Origin: Burkholderia ubonensis subsp. mesacidophila | GTDB lineage: Bacteria; Pseudomonadota; Gammaproteobacteria; Burkholderiales; Burkholderiaceae | Direction: 5' to 3' | DNA length: 64,000 nt | Assembly (NCBI RefSeq): GCF_002097715.1 | Contig: NZ_CP020737.1 | Coordinates: forward strand, 3,286,001-3,350,000 | Shown: piece after piece, positions 1 to 10,388 of the stretch | How positions within the stretch are numbered: the first letter of the stretch is position 1 | Layout of the letters: every line of letters begins with the position of its first letter | Program-made: the position numbers and the translations under genes | Notes under the pieces: model-generated | Told to the model about the DNA's origin: nothing | Seen by the model: only the letters and a program-made list of their open reading frames with translations | Database searches by the model: none

Positions 1-19
1 CATGCGGCCGGCACCGACC

Positions 20-664
20 TCACTCGGCGTCGGGCTGCGCGCCGGGCGCGGCCGCCTTGAACGCGTCGAGCGTCATCGCGTAATCGTAAATCCGCTGGAT
101 CGTCGGGAAGCGCGACGTGTCGATCGCGAAGCGGTTCGCATTGAACACCTGCGGCACGACGCAGATGTCCGCAAGCGTCGGCGTATCGCCGAAGCACAGC
201 TTGCCGGTGCGCGGATCGTTCGCAAGGCGCGCTTCCAGCGTCGTGAACCCCGCCTCGATCCAGTGGCGATACCAGTCGTTCTTCGCCTCTTCCGGCACCT
301 GGAGCATGTGCTTCAGGTACTTCAGCACGCGCAGGTTGTTGAGCGGGTGGATCTCGCACGCGATCTGCAGCGCGATCGACCGCACGTACGCACGGTCGAG
401 CGGCGCTTTCGGCAGCAGCGGCGGCTCGGGATGAGCCTCGTCCAGGTACTCGACGATCGCGAGCGACTGCTGCAGCGCCGCGTCGCCGTCGACGAGCGTC
501 GGCACCAGCGAATCCGGGCTCAGCGCGCGATATTCGTCCTTCAGTTGCTGGCCGCCGTCGCGCAGCAGATGCACCGGCACGTAGTCGAACGGCAGCTGCT
601 TCAGGTGCAGCGCGATCCGCACGCGATACGAGGCGGAACTGCGGAAATAGCTGTAAAGCTTCAT
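20..664 (-). CDS. maiA: Maleylacetoacetate isomerase (zeta-class GST)
   Basis: A 214-residue cytoplasmic enzyme that isomerises 4-maleylacetoacetate to fumarylacetoacetate with glutathione in tyrosine/homogentisate breakdown. The N-terminal thioredoxin-fold domain opens with MKLYSYFRSSASYRVRIAL, which carries the SSxxxRVRIAL signature of the family (Ser9, Ser10, Arg14). The all-alpha C-terminal GST domain contains the DICVVPQVFNANRF segment typical of MaiA. The length matches the family. A longer in-frame extension upstream (to about 1012) is low-complexity Ala/Arg sequence and is not used, because ATG at 664 begins the conserved fold. It is divergent from ybiB. Function is by homology and confident. 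Confidence 0.93.
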   Translation of the reverse strand: MKLYSYFRSSASYRVRIALHLKQLPFDYVPVHLLRDGGQQLKDEYRALSPDSLVPTLVDGDAALQQSLAIVEYLDEAHPEPPLLPKAPLDRAYVRSIALQIACEIHPLNNLRVLKYLKHMLQVPEEAKNDWYRHWIEAGFTTLEARLANDPRTGKLCFGDTPTLADICVVPQVFNANRFAIDTSRFPTIQRIYDYAMTLDAFKAAAPGAQPDAE

Positions 665-896
665 CGGATGTCTCTCGTTGTCGTGATCGGCCGGTGAACG
701 CGCAGGGCGGAGACCGGCATGCGCGGCATGGGCAGCGCGCAGGGAACCGGGGGCCGACGCGGGCGTCGCCGGATGCATCAGTGTAGCGCGCGGCGCCGCG
801 CCCCCGCGCGCTTGCCGGATCCGCGCACATGCGATACTGAGAGGGTTCCTCACATCAGATGCGCGGCCCCGACGCCGGCCGCCCCACCCCGCTTCG

Positions 897-1880
897 ATGA
901 CCGCTTCCCACGATCCCGCCGCCCGCCCGGCCGAGCCGTTCCACAGTGCCCGCTTCATCAAGGAAATCGGGCGCGGACCGCATGGCGCGCGCGCGCTGTC
1001 CGCCGAAGACACCTTCGAGCTGTATCGGGCGATGCTCGACGCGCGCGTGTCGGACCTCGAACTCGGCGCGATCCTGATCGCGTATCGCCTGAAGGGTGAG
1101 ACCGCCGACGAGCTGGCCGCGATGCTGGCCGCCGCACACGCGTCGTTCGAGCCCGTGCACGTGCGCGACGGCGCGTTCCGCGCGGTGTCGATCCCGAGCT
1201 ACAACGGCGCGCGCAAGCAGCCGAACCTCGTGCCGCTGCTCGCGCTCTTGCTCGCGCGCGAAGGCGTGCCGGTGCTCGTGCACGGCGTCACGCACGATCC
1301 GGGCCGCGTGACGAGCGCCGAGATCTTCGCCGCGCTGTCGATCGCGCCGTCGGCATCGCACGCCGGGATCGAGGACATGCTCGCCGAACGCCGCGTCGCG
1401 TTCGCGCCGATCGACACGCTCGCGCCGCAGCTCGCGCGCCTGCTGGCGATGCGCGGCGTGCTCGGCGTGCGCAACTCGACGCATACGCTCGTGAAGATCC
1501 TGCAGCCGTTCGCGCCCGCGGGCCTGCGGCTCGTCAACTACACGCATCCGCCGTACCGCGACAGTCTCGCGCAGCTGTTCCGCGGCCATCCTGACGCGGC
1601 GCAGGGCGGCGCGTTGCTCGCGCGCGGCACCGAAGGCGAGGCCGTTGCCGACACGCGGCGCCAGGTGCAGGTCGACTGGCTGCACGACGGCGTCTGCGAC
1701 ACGCTGATCGAAGCGGAGCGCTCGTCGGCCGACGCGCCGCCCGTCGCGCTGCCGGAATCGCGCGATGCGGCCACGACCGCGGCCTGGACGGACGCCGTGC
1801 TGCGCGGCGAGATGCCGGTGCCCGAGACGGTCGCGCGACAGGTCGAGACGATCGTGCGCGTCGTCCGCCGCGGCGCCTGA
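897..1880 (+). CDS. ybiB: YbiB/TrpD2 family DNA-binding protein (glycosyltransferase family 3 fold)
   Basis: A 327-residue relative of anthranilate phosphoribosyltransferase (TrpD fold). The N-terminal helical bundle (about residues 15-85, with ELYRAMLDARVSDLELGAILIAYRLKGE split over it) resembles the GT3 N-domain, followed by the PRPP-like alpha/beta domain (VHGVTHDPGRVTSAEIF, RNSTHTLVKILQPF). In E. coli YbiB the family binds nucleic acid and lacks TrpD activity, and no trp genes lie nearby here. The assignment to YbiB rather than TrpD rests on the divergent loop where TrpD has its KHGN motif. It is transcribed divergently from maiA. Start ATG at 897 is accepted without a strong ribosome binding site. 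Confidence 0.82.
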   Translation: MTASHDPAARPAEPFHSARFIKEIGRGPHGARALSAEDTFELYRAMLDARVSDLELGAILIAYRLKGETADELAAMLAAAHASFEPVHVRDGAFRAVSIPSYNGARKQPNLVPLLALLLAREGVPVLVHGVTHDPGRVTSAEIFAALSIAPSASHAGIEDMLAERRVAFAPIDTLAPQLARLLAMRGVLGVRNSTHTLVKILQPFAPAGLRLVNYTHPPYRDSLAQLFRGHPDAAQGGALLARGTEGEAVADTRRQVQVDWLHDGVCDTLIEAERSSADAPPVALPESRDAATTAAWTDAVLRGEMPVPETVARQVETIVRVVRRGA

Positions 1881-1950
1881 GCGCGCAGCGGCGCGCCGAT
1901 CCGGCGCCGCGCGCTGTCGCTCGCGGCCCACGCCGGCCAAACCGCCCCAT

Positions 1951-1980
1951 TTGACACGCGCGGGCATCCTGGCATAGAGT
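1951..1980 (+). promoter_or_regulatory. Candidate sigma-70 promoter of the leu leader and leuA
   Basis: A perfect -35 hexamer TTGACA (1951-1956) is followed after 18 bp by TAGAGT (1975-1980), a 4/6 match to the -10. Transcription would start near 1987, almost exactly at the leader-peptide ATG (1988), so the leader mRNA may be leaderless. This is inferred from sequence only. Confidence 0.6.
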
Positions 1981-1987
1981 TGTCGCC

Positions 1988-3941
<1,954 letters not shown>

Positions 3942-4081
3942 CGATTCGATTCAGGGTTTGAAGAAGGTCAGCGAGCGGTGCGAGACCGCCTGCGCAGCGT
4001 GCGATCCGCGCTGCGCAGGCCAGCAAGAAGCGGCCCAGGAGGCCGCTTCGGACGGGACACGAAAAGGAACGCCACGCGCGT

Positions 4082-4465
4082 TCATGTCTCGGTCGCGCAC
4101 CGCGTCGCCTGCCACGCGAGCAGGCGCCAGCGCCCCTGCTCCTGCGTCTGCACCGCGGTGTACGCAATCGGAAATACGAGGCCGCCGTTGTTCGTTTCCA
4201 TCTCGATCAGCGCGCGTCCCGTGACGAGGCAGGTATCGTCGCCCACGGGCAGCACGTCCTGCGACTGGATTTCGATCTGACGATAGCGGCGGCGACCGGC
4301 GGCGATGGCGTCGATGAACTGCTGCTTGGTTTCCCGTTTGCCGTTGGTGTGCACGTAGAACACCTTGTCCGACAGCAGCGCGTCGAGCACTTCGCCGTCT
4401 GCATCCACCATCGCCCGGAACCGATCGCGCTCGAGCGCGCGAATCGCATCGACCACCTTCGCCAT
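4082..4465 (-). CDS. SnoaL-like / DUF4440 nuclear transport factor 2 family protein
   Basis: A 127-residue single-domain protein with the NTF2-like cone fold pattern. The helical N-terminus (IRALERDRFRAMVDADGEVLDALLSDKVFYVHTNG) runs into strands and ends in the typical RWRLLAWQATR segment. Members are small ligand-binding proteins or ketosteroid-isomerase-like enzymes, and no specific substrate can be read from the sequence. Start ATG 4465 (MAKVV) is chosen because GAGGAG precedes it by 7 nt; ATG 4483 lacks a ribosome binding site. It is cytoplasmic, with no signal peptide. It converges with leuA and lies between leuA and pagL. Confidence 0.8.
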   Translation of the reverse strand: MAKVVDAIRALERDRFRAMVDADGEVLDALLSDKVFYVHTNGKRETKQQFIDAIAAGRRRYRQIEIQSQDVLPVGDDTCLVTGRALIEMETNNGGLVFPIAYTAVQTQEQGRWRLLAWQATRCATET

Positions 4466-4510
4466 CGCCTGACTCCTCGGCAACGCGCACGCCGTGCGCG
4501 GGCGTGCGGA

Positions 4511-5077
4511 TCAGAAGTTGTACTGCAGATAGAACTGGTGGAAATTTATACCAGGATTCGGCTCTTTGATACCCGCGTTAGACACATGTTGAAAGCGGTA
4601 GCCGACCTGGTACTGTTGCCGCTGGCCGAACTGCAGGCCGACGCCGGCCACGTCGGCGAACTGGAACGCGGTCGACATCGACAGATCGTTCGAAATCGTC
4701 GGATGAGACAGCAGCCGGATGCCGGCGCCGGCTTCGACATACGGGCGGACCGCGCCCGCGCTCTTGATGAAGCGGACCATCGGCGTCGCGCCGAACTCCC
4801 AGATGCTCGAGTGGATGTTGCCGTTCGTATGCCAGTAACTGACGTTACCCTCCATCACGAACGCGAAGTGCCAGCCGCCGATTTCCCACCAGGTCCAGTC
4901 CGGATCCCAGACCACACCGAGATTGCCCTTGTCGATGCCATGGCGATCGGAAAACCCGCCGCCCGCCTGAATCCCCCAGCGATCCGCCAGCGCTGCCCCT
5001 GAACCACCCAGCAGCGACGCCGCCAGGACCGCGTGCAACGCAAGCCGGCTCCGCCGCCGACCGTTCTTGTTGTTCAT
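4511..5077 (-). CDS. pagL: PagL-type lipid A 3-O-deacylase (acyloxyacyl hydrolase)
   Basis: An outer-membrane beta-barrel that removes the 3-O acyl chain from lipid A and so modulates LPS recognition. The 188-residue precursor has a signal peptide (basic NNKNGRRRSR, hydrophobic core, cut after Ala31), alternating barrel strands, and a terminal phenylalanine (YNF) as expected for BAM substrates. The PagL signature HVSNAGIKEPNPG contains the catalytic His164 and Ser166. The residue that aligns with the acidic member of the Pseudomonas triad (Glu140 there, from memory) is Asn178 here. Start at 5077 has GGAG upstream; a longer reading to 5161 would bury the signal peptide. Confidence 0.88.
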   Translation of the reverse strand: MNNKNGRRRSRLALHAVLAASLLGGSGAALADRWGIQAGGGFSDRHGIDKGNLGVVWDPDWTWWEIGGWHFAFVMEGNVSYWHTNGNIHSSIWEFGATPMVRFIKSAGAVRPYVEAGAGIRLLSHPTISNDLSMSTAFQFADVAGVGLQFGQRQQYQVGYRFQHVSNAGIKEPNPGINFHQFYLQYNF

Positions 5078-5257
5078 CTGACACTCCAACTTTGTGGGTT
5101 GAACGGAGCCAGCCGCCAGACGGCCGGACTCGAGCGAACAGAATGGTATGGTAAAGGACATTTCGGATCGGCATCGCGAAACGAAATGGTTTGCTGCCGA
5201 AACTACAAAAATCGGAATCGCCTGCTAATTCTCAGAAAAAACAACAGGTTATGGAAC

Positions 5258-5286
5258 TTGCATGCATTCGAGCGGTCATGTCTAAT
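5258..5286 (+). promoter_or_regulatory. Candidate sigma-70 promoter of rpoH
   Basis: TTGCAT (5258-5263), a 17-bp spacer and TCTAAT (5281-5286, 5/6 match to the -10 consensus). The predicted start is near 5293, giving a 5' UTR of about 145 nt that contains the CIRCE element. Confidence 0.5.
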
Positions 5287-5350
5287 ACTATCGACATCAC
5301 CAGATCGATAGAAAACCGGGAACTCCAAAGCCCGCACCCTCTCTAAGGAA

Positions 5351-5377
5351 TTAGCACTCAGTTGGTGGGAGTGCTAA
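5351..5377 (+). promoter_or_regulatory. CIRCE element (HrcA operator) upstream of rpoH
   Basis: TTAGCACTC-N9-GAGTGCTAA, a perfect match to the CIRCE consensus with the exact 9-bp spacer. It lies 61 bp before the rpoH GTG. HrcA is the heat-labile repressor that uses this site, so rpoH should be derepressed on heat shock. hrcA itself is not in the window. Confidence 0.93.
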
Positions 5378-5438
5378 GATTGACCGCGGAATCATCCGAG
5401 ACCGGGGTTCATCCCTGATTCCAAAGGAGTTTTTTTAA

Positions 5439-6374
<936 letters not shown>

Positions 6375-6400
6375 CGCCCGCCGATTTAAAACGCTTCATC

Positions 6401-6434
6401 AAAAACCGCTGCCCACCCGGCAGCGGTTTTTTTT
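6401..6434 (+). terminator. Intrinsic terminator of rpoH
   Basis: CCGCTGCC (6406-6413) pairs with GGCAGCGG (6419-6426), with a 5-nt loop followed by eight Ts (6427-6434) and preceded by five As, so it may work in both directions. Confidence 0.93.
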
Positions 6435-6495
6435 CGCCCATAAATTGACCAATTCAATCGGGTATTCACCAAAACGACGCCTGTTCCGGAGAAGC

Positions 6496-6509
6496 TTGAT
6501 TCAGATCAA
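6496..6509 (+). promoter_or_regulatory. FNR/ANR box upstream of the cyd operon
   Basis: TTGAT-TCAG-ATCAA is an exact match to the FNR/ANR consensus TTGAT-N4-ATCAA. It is centred 175 bp before cydP. A possible -10 TAAAAT lies at 6575-6580, which would place the box near -85. It is consistent with low-oxygen induction of cytochrome bd. Confidence 0.8.
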
Positions 6510-6677
6510 GTTTCGACGAACCCTTCGCGACGGTCCGCCGCAGCGCAGCACTCGGCACGTCGCGGGCGTCCTCTTAAAATTGATGCGTCAGGCGCAATAG
6601 GATTAAAAACTGCTTAACAAGCCGTCATCAATCCGACGTAGAGTCGCCCCAAACCTGCTTTAATCCGATTCAGGATA

Positions 6678-6950
6678 ATGGCCTTGATCTCGATCGATAA
6701 AAAGCCCGCGCCCACGGCCGGCGCGACCGGCTGGCGCGGTCGCCTCGCCGCATGGGCCCGTGGCCCGACACTCGCCCGCGACATCACCATCGTGCTGCTT
6801 GTCAAGCTGGCCCTGCTGATGGCGCTCAAATACGCATTCTTCAATCACCCGCAGGCCGAGCACATGTCGTTGCCGCCTGCCGCCGTCGCCGAGAAGCTGC
6901 TCTCGGTGCCGGCCCCCGCATCTACCGAGAGAGACCATCATGATAAGTAG
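6678..6950 (+). CDS. cydP: Cytochrome bd oxidase small accessory subunit CydP
   Basis: A 90-residue protein with one predicted transmembrane helix (ITIVLLVKLALLMALKYAFF, about residues 37-56), a basic cytoplasmic N-terminus and a Pro/Ala-rich tail. It matches the small protein found directly ahead of cydA in beta-proteobacteria (CydP family). ATG 6678 is preceded by AGGATA. The last codons overlap the cydA start (cydA ATG at 6940), indicating translational coupling. A role in assembly or stability of the bd complex is inferred from family and position. Confidence 0.82.
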   Translation: MALISIDKKPAPTAGATGWRGRLAAWARGPTLARDITIVLLVKLALLMALKYAFFNHPQAEHMSLPPAAVAEKLLSVPAPASTERDHHDK

Positions 6951-8520
6951 CGAAGTCGTCGATCTGTCGCGTCTGCAGTTCGGCATCACAGCGCTCTACC
7001 ACTTCCTGTTCGTCCCGCTGACCCTCGGCCTGTCCTGGCTGCTCGTCGTCATGGAAGCCGTCTACGTGATGACCGGCAAGCAGGTCTACAAGGACATGAC
7101 CCAGTTCTGGGGCAAGCTGTTCGGCATCAACTTCGCGATGGGCGTGACGACCGGCATCACGCTCGAATTCCAGTTCGGCACGAACTGGTCGTACTACTCG
7201 CACTACGTCGGCGACATCTTCGGCGTGCCGCTCGCGGTTGAAGGCCTGATGGCGTTCTTCCTCGAATCGACGTTCGTCGGCCTGTTCTTCTTCGGCTGGA
7301 ACCGCCTGTCGAAGGTCAAGCACCTGATGGTCACGTTCCTCGTCGCGCTCGGCTCGAACCTGTCCGCGTTGTGGATCCTCGTCGCGAACGGCTGGATGAA
7401 CAACCCGGTCGGCGCCGAGTTCAACTACCAGACGATGCGCATGGAAATGACGAACCTGTTCGACGTCGTGTTCAACCCGGTCGCGCAAGTGAAGTTCGTG
7501 CACACGGTGTCGGCCGGCTACGTGTCGGCGGCGATGTTCGTGCTCGGCGTGTCGTCGTGGTACCTGCTGAAGAAGCGCGACACCGATTTCGCGCTGCGCT
7601 CGTTCGCGGTCGCGGCCGGCTTCGGCCTCGCGTCGACGCTCTGCGTGATCGTGCTCGGCGACGAATCGGGCTATACGACCGGCGAAGTTCAGAAAATGAA
7701 GCTCGCCGCGATCGAATCCGAATGGGAGACCGCGCCGGCGCCGGCGGCGTTCACGCTGATCGGGCTGCCGAACCAGCAGGAAGAACGCACCGACTACGCG
7801 ATCAAGATCCCTTATGCGCTCGGCCTGATCGCGACGCGCTCGATCAGCGAGCCGGTGATCGGCCTGCGGGACCTTGCCAAGCGCAGCGAAGAGCACATCC
7901 AGAGCGGGATGATCGCTTACGGCGCACTGCAGAAGCTCAAGGAAGGCGACACGAGCGCCGCGACCCGCGAGCTGTTCGACAAGCACAAGGAATATCTCGG
8001 CTACGGGCTGATGCTCAAGCAGTTCACGGCGAAGGTCACCGACGCGACGCCGGAGCAGATCAAGGCCGCCGCGAAGAAGACCATCCCGCCTGTTGCGCCG
8101 GTGTTCTTCTCGTTCCGGATCATGGTGTTCCTCGGCTTCCTGTTCCTTGCGACGTTCGTCGCCGCGTTCTGGTTCTGCGCGCGCCGCGAGCTGCTGCAGG
8201 ACAACCGCCGCTGGTTCCTGCGCTATGCGGTGTGGGCAATCCCGCTGCCGTGGATCGCGATCGAATTCGGCTGGGTCGTCGCCGAACTGGGCCGCCAGCC
8301 GTGGACGATCGCGGGCATCCTGCCGACGCACCTGTCCGCGTCGAGCCTGACGCCGACCGACCTGTACCTGAGCCTGGCCGGCTTCATCCTGTTCTACACG
8401 GTGCTGTTCATCATCGAGATCACGCTGATGTTCAAGTACGCGCGCCTCGGCCCGTCGTCGCTGCATACCGGCCGCTACCACCACGAGCTGGCGGCAGCCA
8501 GCGAGCGCGCCCCGGCCTGA
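6940..8520 (+). CDS. cydA: Cytochrome bd ubiquinol oxidase subunit I
   Basis: The heme-bearing inner-membrane subunit of a quinol oxidase with high oxygen affinity. The 526-residue protein begins with the conserved [20 protein letters not shown] segment containing the heme-ligand histidine. It has the long periplasmic Q-loop (about residues 245-300) and the family motif GRQPW at 451-455. The length corresponds to the E. coli-like long-Q-loop class. It overlaps cydP by 11 bp and is followed by cydB after 31 bp, forming the operon cydP-cydA-cydB-cydX. The FNR box upstream suggests induction at low oxygen. Confidence 0.96.
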   Translation: MISSEVVDLSRLQFGITALYHFLFVPLTLGLSWLLVVMEAVYVMTGKQVYKDMTQFWGKLFGINFAMGVTTGITLEFQFGTNWSYYSHYVGDIFGVPLAVEGLMAFFLESTFVGLFFFGWNRLSKVKHLMVTFLVALGSNLSALWILVANGWMNNPVGAEFNYQTMRMEMTNLFDVVFNPVAQVKFVHTVSAGYVSAAMFVLGVSSWYLLKKRDTDFALRSFAVAAGFGLASTLCVIVLGDESGYTTGEVQKMKLAAIESEWETAPAPAAFTLIGLPNQQEERTDYAIKIPYALGLIATRSISEPVIGLRDLAKRSEEHIQSGMIAYGALQKLKEGDTSAATRELFDKHKEYLGYGLMLKQFTAKVTDATPEQIKAAAKKTIPPVAPVFFSFRIMVFLGFLFLATFVAAFWFCARRELLQDNRRWFLRYAVWAIPLPWIAIEFGWVVAELGRQPWTIAGILPTHLSASSLTPTDLYLSLAGFILFYTVLFIIEITLMFKYARLGPSSLHTGRYHHELAAASERAPA

Positions 8521-8551
8521 GCCCGGCCCAGACACCGAACAAGGAATCGCT

Positions 8552-9688
8552 ATGGACTACGCAACTCTCAAGCTTATCTGGTGGCTGCTCGTCGGCGTGC
8601 TGCTGATCGGCTTCGCCGTCACCGACGGCTTCGACATGGGCGCGACCGCGCTGCTGCCGTTCCTCGGCAAGACCGACGAGGAGCGCCGCATCATCGTCAA
8701 CACGGTCGGCGCGACCTGGGAAGGCAACCAGGTGTGGCTGATCACCGCCGGCGGCGCGATGTTCGCCGCTTGGCCGCTCGTCTATGCGGCATCGTTCTCC
8801 GGCTTCTACTTCGCGATGCTGCTCGTGCTGTTCGCGCTGTTCTTCCGGCCGGTCGGCTTCGACTACCGCAGCAAGCGGCCGGACCCGCGCTGGCGCGCGG
8901 GCTGGGACTGGGGCCTCTTCATCGGCGGCTTCGTGCCGGCGCTCGTGTTCGGCGTCGCATTCGGCAACCTGCTGCAGGGCGTGCCGTTCCAGTTCGACAC
9001 CGACCTGCGCGTGAGCTACCACGGCAGCTTCTGGGCGCTCCTGAACCCGTTCGCGCTGCTCTGCGGCCTCGTCAGCCTGACGATGCTGGTCGCGCACGGC
9101 GCCGCGTTCATCAAGATGAAGACGGACGGCGTGATCGCGCGCCGCGCGTCGGTCGCGCTGCGCGTGTCGGCGTTCCTCGCCGTCGTGCTGTTCGTGCTCG
9201 CGGGCGTGCTGATCGCATCGTATGTCGGCGGCTATCACATCACCCGCGCAGCGCCCACCGACACGGTCGCGAACCCGCTGCTGAAGGACGTCGCCGCCGG
9301 CTCGGGCCTGTGGCTCGCGAACTACGGCCAGTATCCGTGGATGGTCGCGGCGCCGGTCGTCGGCATCGCCGGCGGCGTGCTCGCGCTGCTGCTCGCGGGC
9401 TCGCGCCTCGAGAAGACCGCGTTCTTCTGCACGGGCCTGATGATCGTCGGCGTGATCCTGACCGCGGGCTTCTCGATGTTCCCGTTCATCATGCCGTCGT
9501 CGCTCGACCCGAGGAGCAGCCTGACCGTGTGGGACTCGACGTCGAGCCACATGACGCTGCAGGTGATGCTGTTCGCCGTGATCGTGTTCCTGCCGCTGAT
9601 CCTGCTCTACACGAGCTGGGTCTACCGCGTGATGCGCGGCAAGGTCACGCGCGAGGCGCTCGAGGAAAACAAGCACTCGATGTATTGA
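8552..9688 (+). CDS. cydB: Cytochrome bd ubiquinol oxidase subunit II
   Basis: A 378-residue polytopic partner of CydA. The start shows the conserved block [20 protein letters not shown] followed by [19 protein letters not shown] and [13 protein letters not shown], which are invariant features of CydB. About eight to nine membrane spans are visible. The end ([21 protein letters not shown]) is typical. It is preceded by AAGGA and sits between cydA and the tiny cydX gene in one operon. Confidence 0.96.
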   Translation: MDYATLKLIWWLLVGVLLIGFAVTDGFDMGATALLPFLGKTDEERRIIVNTVGATWEGNQVWLITAGGAMFAAWPLVYAASFSGFYFAMLLVLFALFFRPVGFDYRSKRPDPRWRAGWDWGLFIGGFVPALVFGVAFGNLLQGVPFQFDTDLRVSYHGSFWALLNPFALLCGLVSLTMLVAHGAAFIKMKTDGVIARRASVALRVSAFLAVVLFVLAGVLIASYVGGYHITRAAPTDTVANPLLKDVAAGSGLWLANYGQYPWMVAAPVVGIAGGVLALLLAGSRLEKTAFFCTGLMIVGVILTAGFSMFPFIMPSSLDPRSSLTVWDSTSSHMTLQVMLFAVIVFLPLILLYTSWVYRVMRGKVTREALEENKHSMY

Positions 9689-9742
9689 ACCCGGCGGGGC
9701 GCGCACGCGCCCCCCGCCCCACGTTTCGCAAGGAGTCGGATC

Positions 9743-9868
9743 ATGTGGTACTTCAGCTGGATTCTCGGTATCGGCGTCGCGCTCGCGTTCGGCATCGTCA
9801 ACGCGATGTGGCTCGAAGCGCAGCCGAAGCGCGTCGCGCCGGCCGGCGCGAAAGCCGACCGGGCCTGA
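9743..9868 (+). CDS. cydX: Cytochrome bd oxidase small subunit CydX
   Basis: A 41-residue single-span membrane protein that begins MWYFSWILGIGVALAFGIVN and continues AMWLE, the hallmark WYFxWxLG...N..W.E pattern of CydX. It stabilises the heme b/d active site of the oxidase. It is preceded by AAGGAG at good spacing and followed by an intrinsic terminator at 9947. It was missed by length-based ORF calling but is strongly supported by motif and operon position. Confidence 0.93.
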   Translation: MWYFSWILGIGVALAFGIVNAMWLEAQPKRVAPAGAKADRA

Positions 9869-9946
9869 TGCCGCGGCGGTGGCCGCCGCGCCCGCCCGGA
9901 CGACATGCGCCGGGCGCGCCGGACAGATCGCCGTCACGCAGCAATC

Positions 9947-9973
9947 AACCTCGCCTCGTGCGAGGTTTTTTTT
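9947..9973 (+). terminator. Intrinsic terminator of the cydPABX operon
   Basis: CCTCGC (9949-9954) pairs with GCGAGG (9960-9965), followed by eight Ts (9966-9973). Confidence 0.9.
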
Positions 9974-10037
9974 CGCCCGCGGCACGCCGCCTCGCGGCGC
10001 CTCGTCTCAAAAGCTAATGCCATTCTGGAACCAAATT

Positions 10038-10055
10038 AATACCACTTGAATACCA
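10038..10055 (+). promoter_or_regulatory. Putative NagR operator upstream of the hexosaminidase gene
   Basis: Direct repeat AATACCA-CTTG-AATACCA (10038-10044 and 10049-10055), an 11-bp period. The same half-site occurs in front of the GntR regulator gene at 20445-20480. The rest of the intergenic region 9974-10388 shows no gene that I can support. Confidence 0.6.
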
Positions 10056-10388
10056 TTCAAAGGTTTCATATGATCTTTCACGCGGCCGTCCACAGGCCGC
10101 GTCCACTTGGGTGGAGGAGACATGAAAGATCCCCGCTTGGCCCGGTCCGGCCGCGCCCGTCGAGGCACGCCGCTCATGAACGCACACGGCCGGCGCGCGT
10201 GCCGCGAACCCGATCCGTAGCGCACGGCCCCGCGCGCTGCATGCACGCCTCGTGCACGCCCTATGCGCACTTCGTGCCCCCTCGCCCGCGCGCGGCCCCC
10301 AGCCTTCCCCGCAGCCTCCTTGAAAGACCCGATCGCAGCGACGTAATCCCACGGCGTCGTATCGCCGAACTTTTTTTGAGGAATCCCC

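Noticed and set aside
2..697. 231-codon open frame at the left edge
   Set aside because: Shadow of maiA on the opposite strand.
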